From an uncultured Eubacteriales bacterium (GTDB taxonomy: Bacteria > Bacillota > Clostridia > Oscillospirales > Oscillospiraceae): 41,169 bases of DNA. The notes beneath the pieces are model-generated. The model was not told the origin of the DNA. It saw only the letters and a list, made by a program, of their open reading frames with translations, and made no database searches. The stretch lies in assembly GCA_900549865.1 (NCBI GenBank), contig URPU01000007.1, positions 1 to 41,169 on the forward strand. The letters run 5' to 3'. Shown here one piece after another: positions 15,319 to 24,014 of the stretch. The first letter of the stretch is position 1. Every line of letters begins with the position of its first letter. The position numbers were made by a program, and so were the translations under genes.

Positions 15319-16080
15319 TTACCCCTCCGGATATATGAGCCTGTCGCCCATAAGCTCGACAAGGGCGCTGTTCACCGGGCGCTTGTCCGTGACGATATAG
15401 TCTATCTCGTGCAGCGTGAAGAGGTTGAAGAAATACTGCTTGCCGAACTTCGTGCTGTCGCACAGCAGGATATGCAGCTTTGAGTTGCGGTAAAACGCGC
15501 GCTTGACGGCGACGTTCTCGTCGCTGAACTCCATCGCGCCCTGCTCCCGCGTGAAGCCAGCGCAGGAGAAGAAGAACACATCCGCGTACATCCCCTCTAT
15601 GCTCTTTATCGCAATATTGCCCGTCAGCTCCCCCCAGGGCGAGCGCAGATAACCGCCGCAGGAAAGTATCGAAAGCTTGGGTGAACTGCTCATATTTGCA
15701 ATAATATCCACGCCATTTGTTGCGATCTTCACATCCGGGTACTCCGTCAGGCGCGAGGCCAGCACGGCGCTGGTGGAGCTGGAATCGAAAAAGTACGTGG
15801 ACGACGGGCGCAGGAAGCGGCTGGCAAGCTCGGCGATCTTGAACTTTTCGGCAAGCTGCTGCGTCTTTCTCAGCTGGGCAGGCGTGTCGAAGGTGCTGCC
15901 GGCGGTGAGCACCGCGCCGCCGTGCACACGCTTCAATATGCCCTGCTCCTCCAGCTCCGACAGGTCACGGCGGATGGTGCTGCTGCTGGCGTACAGCCGC
16001 GCGGACAGCTCCTGCACGGTGACGGTGTTGTGCTGGCTGAGGTATGAAAGTATCTGCTGCTGTCTCTCCTTTGTGAGCAT
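15319..16080 (-). CDS. DeoR-family transcriptional regulator
   Basis: A 253-aa protein of normal length for sugar-phosphate-responsive DeoR regulators. The N-terminal helix-turn-helix (about residues 5-55) contains VTVQELSARLYASSSTIRRDLSELEEQG. A short link (KRVHGGAVL) leads to the DeoRC effector domain (75-230) with FDSSSTSAVLA, TNGVDI and LCDSTKFGK. The start at 16080 has GGAGG upstream. It lies between the SIS/dehydrogenase genes and the divergent ABC importer and probably controls both. A phosphorylated sugar effector is expected from family knowledge. Confidence 0.92.
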   Translation of the reverse strand: MLTKERQQQILSYLSQHNTVTVQELSARLYASSSTIRRDLSELEEQGILKRVHGGAVLTAGSTFDTPAQLRKTQQLAEKFKIAELASRFLRPSSTYFFDSSSTSAVLASRLTEYPDVKIATNGVDIIANMSSSPKLSILSCGGYLRSPWGELTGNIAIKSIEGMYADVFFFSCAGFTREQGAMEFSDENVAVKRAFYRNSKLHILLCDSTKFGKQYFFNLFTLHEIDYIVTDKRPVNSALVELMGDRLIYPEG

Positions 16081-16136
16081 AGCTTTTCCTCCGTTTTGCT
16101 CATTTGTGGCGATATTTGCGCGATTTCACTTGATTA

Positions 16137-16165
16137 AAAATATCATATTCCAATATGTTTGTCAA
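16137..16165 (-). promoter_or_regulatory. Promoter of the deoR gene
   Basis: On the minus strand TTGACA (16165-16160) and TATTTT (16142-16137) with a 17-bp spacer. The spacer contains the palindrome at 16144-16157, suggesting autoregulation. Confidence 0.65.
16144..16157. promoter_or_regulatory. Candidate DeoR operator palindrome
   Basis: CATATTCCAATATG is a perfect 14-bp palindrome inside the deoR promoter spacer and about 22 bp upstream of the -35 of the divergent ABC promoter. Its position suits a repressor controlling both directions. Assignment to this DeoR protein is inference. Confidence 0.45.
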
Positions 16166-16179
16166 ACGCCCGGGCAATA

Positions 16180-16208
16180 TTGACGAAAAACCGTTGAAAT
16201 GTTATAAA
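16180..16208 (+). promoter_or_regulatory. Promoter of the ABC importer operon
   Basis: TTGACG (16180-16185), a 17-bp spacer and TATAAA (16203-16208) lie about 160 nt upstream of the ATPase start. The long leader between (16215-16367) shows no strong terminator. Confidence 0.65.
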
Positions 16209-16367
16209 GGAGCAGAACTGTTTTCGACAGTTTGACAGATGCAGAGACCGTACCCGGCGCACGGCGCGCCCGGTGATAAGCGTTTTTGATTATATTTCTG
16301 CTCACTTCTCTGCGTTTTGCGCATATGCGCTATCGCGGATGAGCACAAATTCGGAGGGTCACTATCC

Positions 16368-17489
16368 ATGAGCGTTGGCATCAACATTGAACACGCCATA
16401 AAGCGTTACGGCAGCAACACGATCATCCCCGATCTCTCGCTGCATATCCGCCCGGGTGAATTTTTCACCCTGCTCGGTCCGTCCGGCTGCGGCAAGACGA
16501 CGCTTCTGCGAATGATTGCGGGCTTCAACACGATAGAGGGCGGCGACTTCTTCTTCGGCGACAGGCGCATAAACGACCTCGACCCCGCCCGGCGCAACAT
16601 CGGCATGGTGTTCCAGAACTACGCCATCTTCCCGCATCTGACGGTCAGGAAGAACGTGGAGTTCGGCCTGAAAAACCGCCGCGTTCCGAAGGCGGAGATC
16701 GCCGCGCGCAGCAATGAATACATGAAGCTCGTGCACGTGGACGAATATGCCGGCCGTATGCCGGAGCGCCTTTCCGGCGGACAGCAGCAGCGCGTCGCCC
16801 TGGCCCGCGCGCTTGTTATCGAGCCGGACGTCCTGTTGATGGATGAGCCGCTTTCAAACCTCGACGCGAAGCTGCGCGTGGAAATGCGCAGCGTTATAAA
16901 GCGCATACAGAACGACGTTGGCATAACGACAGTGTACGTCACGCACGATCAGGAGGAGGCCATGGCCGTCTCCGACCGCATCGCCGTGATGGATCAGGGC
17001 GTCATTCAGCACATCGGAACGCCCAAGGACATATACCAGCGCCCGGCAAACGTCTTCGTCGCAACCTTCATCGGCAGGACGAACATGCTGGACGGACAGC
17101 TCACCTGCGAGGACGGGGAGTGCGTGCTCACTCTCCCCGGCGGGTACGCCGTCGCGCTGGACACCGTCGCCGCGGACGCGCGGAAAAGTCAGGATGTGCG
17201 CGTGTCCGTCCGCCCGGAGGAGTTCATCGTCAGCCGCCAGAGCGGCCGCGGCATGAGCGCCGTTGTGACGGACAGCGTGTTCCTCGGCCTGAACACGCAC
17301 TACACCCTCACCCTCGCCACGGGCGAGGAGGTGGAGACGATACAGGAATCCTCCATTGATTCCATCATTGAAAAGGGCAGCGCCGTGTCGCTCACGGTCA
17401 AGACGGAGAAGATAAACGTGTTCTCCGCCGACGGCAGGACGAACCTCCTCGGCGGCGTGCGCAACGACCTTGAGGAGCGTGCGCTATGA
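16368..17489 (+). CDS. ABC importer ATP-binding protein (FbpC/AfuC-PotA type)
   Basis: A 373-aa ATPase energising the importer encoded downstream. I chose the start ATG 16368 because GGAGGG lies at 16352-16357; a longer frame to 16317 has no ribosome site. Walker A GPSGCGKTT, Q-loop NYAIFPH, signature LSGGQQQRVALARAL, Walker B VLLMDEPLSNLD and H-loop VTHDQEEA are all intact. The last ~120 residues are a TOBE-type regulatory domain. The stop overlaps the permease start (ATGA). Relatives carry Fe(III), 2-aminoethylphosphonate or hexose phosphates; the context favours an organophosphate. Confidence 0.92.
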   Translation: MSVGINIEHAIKRYGSNTIIPDLSLHIRPGEFFTLLGPSGCGKTTLLRMIAGFNTIEGGDFFFGDRRINDLDPARRNIGMVFQNYAIFPHLTVRKNVEFGLKNRRVPKAEIAARSNEYMKLVHVDEYAGRMPERLSGGQQQRVALARALVIEPDVLLMDEPLSNLDAKLRVEMRSVIKRIQNDVGITTVYVTHDQEEAMAVSDRIAVMDQGVIQHIGTPKDIYQRPANVFVATFIGRTNMLDGQLTCEDGECVLTLPGGYAVALDTVAADARKSQDVRVSVRPEEFIVSRQSGRGMSAVVTDSVFLGLNTHYTLTLATGEEVETIQESSIDSIIEKGSAVSLTVKTEKINVFSADGRTNLLGGVRNDLEERAL

Positions 17490-19138
17490 GCGCCCGCCGC
17501 AGGAAGTTCGAGGTCTGGACCGCGATATCCCTCGCGCTTTTTCTGATGTTCGCGGTGTTCTTCATCTACCCGATATGCACGCTGCTGCGTCAGGCCTTCA
17601 CGACGAAGGAGGCGGCGTTCACCCTCGACAACTTCGTCAAGTTTTTCAGCAAGCCCTATTACTATAATACAATCTTCAACAGCTTCAAGGTCTCGCTTGC
17701 CGTTATGGCGGTCTCTCTCGCCATCGGCATAGTGATGTCATACTTTTACTCGTTCTATGAGCTGAAGGGTTCAAAGTTCATCCTCATCTCCAGCATACTG
17801 TGCTGCATGTCCGCGCCGTTTATCGGGGCCTACGCGTGGATACTCCTGCTCGGCCGCTCCGGCGCGATGACACTGCTGCTGAAAGCGCTGGGAATAAAGG
17901 TGGGCAGCATATACGGCTTCGGCGGCATCCTGCTCGTTCAGGCGACAAAGCTGTACCCGCTCGTGATGATATATATGAACGGCATGTTCGCCAACCTTGA
18001 CAACAGCCTCATGGAGGCGTCGTCCAACCTCGGCTGCACCGGACTGCGGCGGTTTTTCAGCGTCGTTCTGCGCCTTTCTATGCCGACGATCCTCGCCGCG
18101 GCGCTGCTGGTGTTCATGCGCGCCTTTGCCGACTTCGGCACGCCCATCCTCATCGGCGAGGGCTACCGCACGTTCACGGTCGAGATATACAAGCAGTTCT
18201 TGAGTGAGACGGGTTCTGACTACGGCTTCGCCTCCGCCATCAGCGTCATTGCCATCATCCTCACCGCCGCCATATTCCTTCTCCAGAAGTACGCGACCGG
18301 CAAGTTCAGCTTCACGATGAACGCGCTGCACCCCGTGGAGAGGAAAAAGCCGCACGGCATCGGCGGCGTGCTGATGCACATATTCTGCTATGTGACCGTC
18401 GCGGTGTCCATGCTGCCGCAGCTTTACATCATCTATGTGTCGTTCCGCAACTCCAAAATGGGCGTATTTCAGGAGGGGTACTCGCTGGCGAACTACCGCT
18501 CCGCGATAGACAAGCTTCTTCTGCGCGCGACGAAGAACACCGTGGTCGTCGGCATCGTGGCGCTCGCCGCGATCGTCATCCTTGCGGTGATGATCTCCTA
18601 CCTCGTTGTGCGCCGCCCCAACACGCTCAACCATGCCATTGACACCATCTCCATGCTGCCGTACATCATGCCCGGCTCCGTCATTGCGATCGCGCTGGTG
18701 ATAGGCTTCGGCAAGAAGCCGCTCGTGCTGACGGGCACGCTGACGATAATGATAATGGCGGTCATCATCCGCCGCCTGCCGTATACGACGCGCTCCGCCA
18801 CGGCGACGCTGATACAGATACCCATGTCCATCGAGGAGGCCGCCATAAGCCTCGGCGCAAGCAAGATGAAGACCTTCTTCAAGGTGACGGTACCGATGAT
18901 GTCCTCCGGCATCATTTCCGGCGCGATACTAAGCTGGGTGTCCATCGTGACGGAGGTTTCCAGCGCCGCGATACTCTACAACAACCGCTCCATCACCCTC
19001 ACCGTCGGCACGTACACCGCCGTCAACCGCGGCAATCTCGGCGAGGCCGCGGCCTTCGCCGCCGTGACGACCGTGCTGACAGCCATTTCGCTGGTGATAT
19101 ACCTCATCATCAACAAGGGCAAGCAGATGGAGCTGTGA
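17486..19138 (+). CDS. ABC importer permease, double-length (FbpB/AfuB type)
   Basis: A 550-aa membrane protein made of two permease halves of about six membrane segments each. The first coupling loop is at about 177-200 (EASSNLGCTGLRRFF) and the second at about 450-475 (EEAAISLGASKMKTFFKV), both in EAA form. Fused permeases of this kind are typical of the iron/phosphonate/hexose-phosphate importer family. It is translated by overlap with the ATPase gene and followed by the solute-binding protein gene after 64 bp. Confidence 0.92.
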   Translation: MSARRRKFEVWTAISLALFLMFAVFFIYPICTLLRQAFTTKEAAFTLDNFVKFFSKPYYYNTIFNSFKVSLAVMAVSLAIGIVMSYFYSFYELKGSKFILISSILCCMSAPFIGAYAWILLLGRSGAMTLLLKALGIKVGSIYGFGGILLVQATKLYPLVMIYMNGMFANLDNSLMEASSNLGCTGLRRFFSVVLRLSMPTILAAALLVFMRAFADFGTPILIGEGYRTFTVEIYKQFLSETGSDYGFASAISVIAIILTAAIFLLQKYATGKFSFTMNALHPVERKKPHGIGGVLMHIFCYVTVAVSMLPQLYIIYVSFRNSKMGVFQEGYSLANYRSAIDKLLLRATKNTVVVGIVALAAIVILAVMISYLVVRRPNTLNHAIDTISMLPYIMPGSVIAIALVIGFGKKPLVLTGTLTIMIMAVIIRRLPYTTRSATATLIQIPMSIEEAAISLGASKMKTFFKVTVPMMSSGIISGAILSWVSIVTEVSSAAILYNNRSITLTVGTYTAVNRGNLGEAAAFAAVTTVLTAISLVIYLIINKGKQMEL

Positions 19139-19202
19139 CCAAGGTTCATTCGTGCGCAAGCACATTGATAAAACACACATAAAACACAAAGGAGACCAGA
19201 AA

Positions 19203-20300
19203 ATGAAAAAGTTACTCGCACTTATCCTCGCGCTGACCATGGTCTTTGCGCTGTGCGCCTGCGGCCAGCAGTCCGCCCCCGCCGAGACCCCTGCCGCGGA
19301 AGCGCCCGCAGCCGCCGATGCGGAAGCGGATGCCCCCGTCGAGGAAGCGCCCCTTTCCGGCACCGTCGTCATCTACAGCACGCAGACCGACGTTGACCAC
19401 GAGGTGTTCCTCAGCATTTTCAACGAGCTTTACCCCGATGTTGACGTTGAGTTCATCAGCGGCTCCCTCGGCGAGCTGACCGCCCGTGTCGATGCGGAAA
19501 AGGAAAATCCGCAGGCTGACATCATCTTCGGCGGCCTCTCCCAGACCGACGGCGACCAGTACATCGATCTCCTTCAGGAGTACACCCCGAAGTACGCCGC
19601 CGACTGCGCGGTGGAGTCCAACGGCTACTACACCTATTTCACCTATCAGTACATCTGCCTCATCAAGAACCCTGAGATCCTCGCGGAGCTTGGCGTTGAC
19701 GTCAACGGCTACGCCGACCTTCTCCAGCCGGAGCTGAAGGGCAAGATCATTCAGGCCGACCCCTCCGCCTCCTCTTCCGCATGGCGTCAGCTCCAGACCA
19801 TGCTCTACCTCATGGGCGACGAGTTCGGCGATGAGAAGGCGTGGGATTACCAGCGCCAGCTCATGGAGAACTGCGACGGCGTTATCTCCACCAGCTCCTC
19901 CGCGTGCTACAAGAACGTGTATAACGGCGAGTACGCCGTGGGCCTGACCTACGACAACGGCGCGATCTCCCTGCTGATGAGCGGCGCGGACAACGTTGAG
20001 ATCGTGTGGCCGGTCGAGGGCAACACCGTCTGCGCCTTCGCCTCCGCAATGGTCAAGAACTGCCCGCATCCCGAGCTTGCTGCGGCAGTCCTCGATGTTC
20101 TCTCCTCCGCCGATTTCCAGCTCGCCCGTGAAAAGGCGGCCGGTTCCCGCGGCACCAACACCACCTACGTCAACGACGAGAGCTACTTCCCCGCCGACCT
20201 CGATGCCGGCGTCGTTCCCATGGACTTTGCAAAGATGTCCGCCGAGAAGGCCGACCTCATCTCCAAGTGGACCGATATGTGGGCAAGCATCAACGGATAA
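19203..20300 (+). CDS. Solute-binding lipoprotein of the FbpA/AfuA family
   Basis: A 365-aa lipoprotein. The start ATG 19203 follows AAAGGAG. Signal and lipobox MKKLLALILALTMVFALCAC place the lipidated Cys at residue 20, followed by an Ala/Glu/Pro-rich tether to about residue 58. The folded part starts at GTVVIYSTQTD, the opening strand of the Fe(III)/AEP/sugar-phosphate binding family. I do not see the two adjacent tyrosines that iron-binding members use (the C-terminal part has SRGTNTTYVND), which argues against ferric iron. Ligand unknown; a sugar or polyol phosphate is my best inference from the SIS/DeoR/G1P-dehydrogenase neighbours. Confidence 0.85.
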   Translation: MKKLLALILALTMVFALCACGQQSAPAETPAAEAPAAADAEADAPVEEAPLSGTVVIYSTQTDVDHEVFLSIFNELYPDVDVEFISGSLGELTARVDAEKENPQADIIFGGLSQTDGDQYIDLLQEYTPKYAADCAVESNGYYTYFTYQYICLIKNPEILAELGVDVNGYADLLQPELKGKIIQADPSASSSAWRQLQTMLYLMGDEFGDEKAWDYQRQLMENCDGVISTSSSACYKNVYNGEYAVGLTYDNGAISLLMSGADNVEIVWPVEGNTVCAFASAMVKNCPHPELAAAVLDVLSSADFQLAREKAAGSRGTNTTYVNDESYFPADLDAGVVPMDFAKMSAEKADLISKWTDMWASING

Positions 20301-20325
20301 ACCACAATTAGATTTCGTCAACAAA

Positions 20326-20353
20326 AGGCACACCCTCCACACGGGGTGTGCCT
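20326..20353. terminator. Hairpin downstream of the importer operon
   Basis: AGGCACACCC / GGGTGTGCCT with an 8-nt loop. On the plus strand no T run follows; on the minus strand it runs into TTTTG. It is probably the importer operon's terminator, with repeat copy C beginning two bases later, possibly having displaced the T tract. Confidence 0.5.
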
Positions 20354-20354
20354 A

Positions 20355-20457
20355 CAGCTTGTCAAAAAAGCCTCGCAGAGTTTCGCGTCCGCAGACGCGG
20401 AGAGAAGTAAGCCCTGTTTTCTGCCGCGACAGCTGCGTGGCGGAAAACACTTTGCGC
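20355..20457 (-). repeat. ~202-bp repeat, copy C (half only)
   Basis: Starts CAGCTTGTCAAAAAAGCC exactly like copy B and matches its first ~100 bp (TTTCGCGTC/GACGCGGA hairpin, GTTTTCTGCC...GGCGGAAAAC), then stops at 20457 and passes directly into a fragment of the SIS gene. The other half of the element is missing. Confidence 0.85.
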
Positions 20458-20458
20458 T

Positions 20459-20657
20459 AGCCTGTCATCGGCGGCCCCGCCCGGATGGATAACGGCAAAC
20501 TGCTCACGCGTGCAGCCGGTCATCTGCATGAGCGCGGTGCATATGGAATCGAGCGCGGATATGACTTCACGCGTGCTCGCCGTGGCAAGCATGTTGAAGC
20601 GGCACAGCTTCCGCGCAAGCTTGACGCGCAGATATATGTCCGCCGCGCGCGCAATTG
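20459..20657 (-). pseudogene. Duplicated 3' fragment of the SIS-domain gene
   Basis: About 200 bp closely match the 3' end of the SIS gene at 14512-14711. On the minus strand it still reads ADIYLRVKLARKLCRF, MLATASTREVISALDSIC, ALMQMTGCTREQFAVIHPGG, the terminal 60-65 residues of the intact protein, with substitutions. There is no start, no upstream half, and the stop region runs into repeat copy C. It is a relic of duplication and deletion rather than a gene. The space from 20658 to 20721 shows nothing further. Confidence 0.85.
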
Positions 20658-20721
20658 AGAAGCGCCTTCTTCTAGACCTTGCTTATCTTCCGCATGCAGC
20701 TTTCTTCCTCGGCGCATATTT

Positions 20722-21336
20722 TTAAACCGTGTCAGCAAGCGCTTTCTTTAAAAGAAAAACAATAAGTCTTTCGCCAAAAGAAAAATACACGCATATCCAC
20801 AGCAAAAAAAGCGCGGCAAATACGTTTGGATAAATAATCAGCACGCCAAAGGGCAGCGCCTGAACGAGGCAGGCGAGAAACACCCTGCCAGGGATTTCAG
20901 CCAACACTCCGAAAGCCCTTTTGCCAGCATCGACAGCGGCGCTGCCGTTCTCTGCAAGCAGCGGGAATCCCACCGTAATCAAAACCTGTACCAAAAGGAG
21001 CAGAAAACCCTGCAAGCCGTATGAACAATATCTAAGCATGCCTTGGAACTGCGCCGCAATTGAGAAGTTGAGCGTCAGCAGAGCTAACAGCGCAAAAACA
21101 GCAATGCACGGAACCAAGCACTTGCGCAAATTCATTTTGAACGTTTCCCAGTACATGGCAGCCGCTCCGCCGTACTCCCTTTTTCGGTCGAGGTGCGCGA
21201 CAGTGAAATATAGCGCCGCTGTTGCCGCACCATATGTGACGAGCAAAAGGCACGAAAACACATACAGGATATTTAGCAAAATCATATCCCAGAAATCGTC
21301 CGTTGCCGCGCGGAACATATCTTTCTGCTTATCCAT
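20722..21336 (-). CDS. DUF624 (YesL-like) membrane protein
   Basis: A 204-aa integral membrane protein with about five hydrophobic segments (roughly 17-40, 75-95, 105-130, 145-165 and 170-190). Opening with FRAATDDFWDMILLNILY, plus a mid-protein FKMNLRKCLVP, fits the YesL/DUF624 family, which is commonly encoded beside carbohydrate ABC importers. Its molecular role is unknown. It is the last gene of the LacI-linked operon, 5 bp after the HAD gene. Base composition is poorer in GC than in the genes left of 20300. Confidence 0.75.
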   Translation of the reverse strand: MDKQKDMFRAATDDFWDMILLNILYVFSCLLLVTYGAATAALYFTVAHLDRKREYGGAAAMYWETFKMNLRKCLVPCIAVFALLALLTLNFSIAAQFQGMLRYCSYGLQGFLLLLVQVLITVGFPLLAENGSAAVDAGKRAFGVLAEIPGRVFLACLVQALPFGVLIIYPNVFAALFLLWICVYFSFGERLIVFLLKKALADTV

Positions 21337-21341
21337 ATAAA

Positions 21342-21995
21342 TCAGTCTATAAGCTCTGTCAGTTCAAGCATAGTTCCGATCTTTATGTCGGCCATTTCAA
21401 GAGACTGAGGATTATCGCCCCTGTTAGTATAGCCAATGCACTTCATCCCGGCAGCGTGTATGGCTGTACAGCCGGAATTGCTGTCTTCAACTCCAACAGC
21501 GTTTTCTGGGCTGACCCCGGCAAGCTCAAGCGCCTTGAGATAAATATCGGGAGAGGGCTTGACTTCTTTCACAAGCTCGCTGTAAACCTTGATGTCAAAA
21601 TACTCTTTAAGACCGATTGCTGTGAGAATATCATCAATAAAATATTCATCTGAGCCGGAGGTAACAGCAATCTTTATTCCCCTTGACTTTAAGTATTTTA
21701 CCGCCTCGCTCATTCCGGCAGATGCCGGCTGCTTTTTCTCGATGCAAAGCTCAAGCACGCGGCGGAACTGTCTGTCGGTAAGCTCATCAATATCGCCCTC
21801 CAGGTCAAATTTGTCCAGAACGTGCTGCCAGAACTTACGGTTTGAGCGTCCGGTATAGTCATGCAAATCCAAATCGCCGTGCGCACCGATTGAATGAGCT
21901 ATCTCAACCTTGGCCTGTTCATGCGCCCACTCATCATCAATAAGCGTTCCGTCCATATCAAAGGTGACAAGCTTTATTCCATGCAGCTTATTCAT
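21342..21995 (-). CDS. HAD-superfamily sugar-phosphate phosphatase/phosphoglucomutase-like hydrolase
   Basis: A 217-aa protein. ATG 21995 is preferred because AGAGGA lies 7 nt upstream; for ATG 22001 the same site would be 1 nt away. Motif I FDMDGTLID carries the nucleophile Asp, motif II TSGSD, motif III Lys in KPSPDIYLKAL, and motif IV GVEDSNSG. The cap sits between motifs I and II, as in beta-phosphoglucomutase relatives. It probably acts on a phosphorylated sugar derived from the imported substrate. It overlaps the end of the ATPase gene by 8 bp. Confidence 0.88.
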   Translation of the reverse strand: MNKLHGIKLVTFDMDGTLIDDEWAHEQAKVEIAHSIGAHGDLDLHDYTGRSNRKFWQHVLDKFDLEGDIDELTDRQFRRVLELCIEKKQPASAGMSEAVKYLKSRGIKIAVTSGSDEYFIDDILTAIGLKEYFDIKVYSELVKEVKPSPDIYLKALELAGVSPENAVGVEDSNSGCTAIHAAGMKCIGYTNRGDNPQSLEMADIKIGTMLELTELID

Positions 21996-23148
21996 TTTCA
22001 TTTCCTCTTTTCAAAACAACATTACATGGATCCCAGCCTGTATCGGCAGAAGTGAGATACTCCTGCGGATAGCCAATGTTATTTTCGGTCTGCTCGTCAA
22101 AGAAGGACAGCTTTGAATAATCAGGCCTCCAGTATACTTTTGCGCCGACCTCGGCGGTTTCATACTGCTCCTGCATTGCAATAAATTCGCTTTCGCCGAT
22201 GTCAAAATATATGCCCAGCTTATTGCCATAGTTTTCTGTATATTTGATAACTACTTCAATCGAGCCTTCGGTGTAGTGGTTTGTCAGCGCGATGTTCTCC
22301 GGGCGAATGCCTATATAAAGCCTCTTTGCATCACCAATCTGCTTTTTCCATTCACAAGACAGCGGAATTTGTGCGTTCCCGGCAGAAATATTGTTTCCAT
22401 CTATGTCCACCTTTGCAATGTTCATAGGCGGAGAACCAATAAAACGGGCTGTAAAGATATTTATAGGCCTGTGGTAGATGTTGTACGGCGTATCCTGCAT
22501 CTGGATTCTGCCTTTGTTCATCAAAACCACGTTTTGCCCTATGGTCATTGCCTCTATCTGGTCATGGGTAACATAGACGAAGGTAGGTCTATGCATTTCA
22601 TGAAGCTTGACCAATTCTTTCCTCGCCTGTGTTCTGAGCTGTGCATCCAGATTGGAAAGCGGCTCATCCAGCAGAAAGAATGAGGCGTTTTTCACCGCAG
22701 CGCGCGCCAGCGCCACTCTCTGCCGCTGTCCGCCGGACAGCTCACGCGGGAGTCTCTCGCTCAGTCCGTCCAGCTCCATGATATGAATCATGTTGTCCAC
22801 ACGCGCTTTTATTTCTGCCTTGGACAGCTTGAAGGTGCGTAGTCCGAAGGCAATGTTTTTGAAAACCGTCATATGGGGAAAGAGGGCGTAATTTTGGAAA
22901 ACCATTGCTATATCTCTGTCACCGCACTGTACATCGTTTACTCTTTCGCCATTCATGTAGAGGTTTCCTCCGGATATATCCTCAAGTCCTGCTATCATGC
23001 GGAGCGTAGTGGTTTTCCCGCAGCCTGACGGTCCCAAAAGGATGGTTCTTTCGTTGGGTTTTATTACGAGATCCAGGTCTGGGATAATAACATTGTTCCC
23101 GTAAGCCTTTTTCACATGCTCAAATCTAATCTCACCTGTTTTTGTCAT
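21988..23148 (-). CDS. Carbohydrate ABC importer ATP-binding protein (MalK/UgpC type)
   Basis: A 386-aa ATPase. Walker A GPSGCGKTT, Q-loop NYALFPH, signature LSGGQRQRVALARA, Walker B FFLLDEPLSNLD and H-loop VTHDQIEAM are intact; residues ~240-386 form the TOBE/regulatory domain (IGIRPENIAL). It sits in an otherwise complete carbohydrate importer operon 10 bp after the broken permease gene. CUT1 ATPases are often shared, so this protein could also serve other importers if the local permease is inactive. Confidence 0.92.
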   Translation of the reverse strand: MTKTGEIRFEHVKKAYGNNVIIPDLDLVIKPNERTILLGPSGCGKTTTLRMIAGLEDISGGNLYMNGERVNDVQCGDRDIAMVFQNYALFPHMTVFKNIAFGLRTFKLSKAEIKARVDNMIHIMELDGLSERLPRELSGGQRQRVALARAAVKNASFFLLDEPLSNLDAQLRTQARKELVKLHEMHRPTFVYVTHDQIEAMTIGQNVVLMNKGRIQMQDTPYNIYHRPINIFTARFIGSPPMNIAKVDIDGNNISAGNAQIPLSCEWKKQIGDAKRLYIGIRPENIALTNHYTEGSIEVVIKYTENYGNKLGIYFDIGESEFIAMQEQYETAEVGAKVYWRPDYSKLSFFDEQTENNIGYPQEYLTSADTGWDPCNVVLKRGNENE

Positions 23149-23158
23149 ACTTACCTCC

Positions 23159-24014
23159 TTACCCCTTTATGCCTGAGCTGGCATAGGTGGCCATAATCTG
23201 CCGCTGGAAAATGATAAACAAAACGAGAGGTACCAGCATTGTAAGAACGCACATAGCCATGCATATTCCCATTCCGCTGCCCGCCTCGGAGTCAACAAAC
23301 AATTGGAGTGCAAGAGAAAGTGTGTAATTATCTGTTGTTTTCAGTATAAGCCGCGGCCACACGTATTCGTTCCACGAATTGATGAAGAAGATAATAGCGG
23401 TCGAAATTACACACGGCTTCGCTATCGGGAGGACAATCTGCGTCATTATAGTGAAATGGCTCGACTTTTCCAGCTTGCCCACTTCAATAAGAGAACGAGG
23501 AATTGTTCTCATCTGCTGCCGTAAAAGCATAATTCCCATTGCATCGCTGAGCTGCGGCAGCATAACACCAATAATATTATCCCTCAGCCCCATTTTAGAA
23601 ATTGTTATGTAGTTGGGTATCATGGTTACGGTAAACGGAATGAACATCGTGGAAATAAGCACAAAGTACAGCAGCTTTTTCAACGGAAAGTTGAGAAAAA
23701 CAAAGGCATACGCGCAAAGATAGCTGGTAAACACCTTGAAAGCCATCACGCAAAAAGCTATTGCAAAGGTGTTCCACACCACCTTGAAGTAGTCGATTCT
23801 CTCTATTGCGCGCGAAATTATCCAAGGTCGGGTTTTTGGTGAAAAAATTCAAAACATTTGTGAAAATCTCCGTTTGGGGCTTAAAAGAGGCGCCCACAGC
23901 AAAAGCCACCGGATAGAGCATAAGCACGATCACTGCCAGAAGGACAACATGACCTATAGCCGCGCTTATGGCTGTTTTTTGCTTACCAGAGAGTGCAGAC
24001 TTTTTAGTTTTCAT
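23159..24014 (-). pseudogene. Carbohydrate ABC permease (MalG type) with a frameshift
   Basis: The reading frame is split. The 5' part (24014 to about 23808) encodes MKTKKSALSGK..., one membrane segment and the start of the periplasmic region up to TLDNFAR. The rest, in another frame, encodes IERIDYFKVVWNTFAIAF onward, with the EAA-like loop IEVGKLEKSSHFTIM and the usual C-terminal ATYASSGIKG. Removing one base from 'CAATAG' at about 23806-23807 joins the halves into a normal ~284-aa MalG-type protein. Either a true inactivating frameshift, a phase-variable or slippage site, or a sequencing error. Its start overlaps the MalF-type gene by 11 bp. Confidence 0.88.

Noticed and set aside
16368..20300. 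Ferric iron importer (FbpABC) as a firm call
   Set aside because: The family fits, but the iron-binding tyrosine pair is not apparent in the binding protein and the neighbours handle phosphorylated sugars, so only the family is named.
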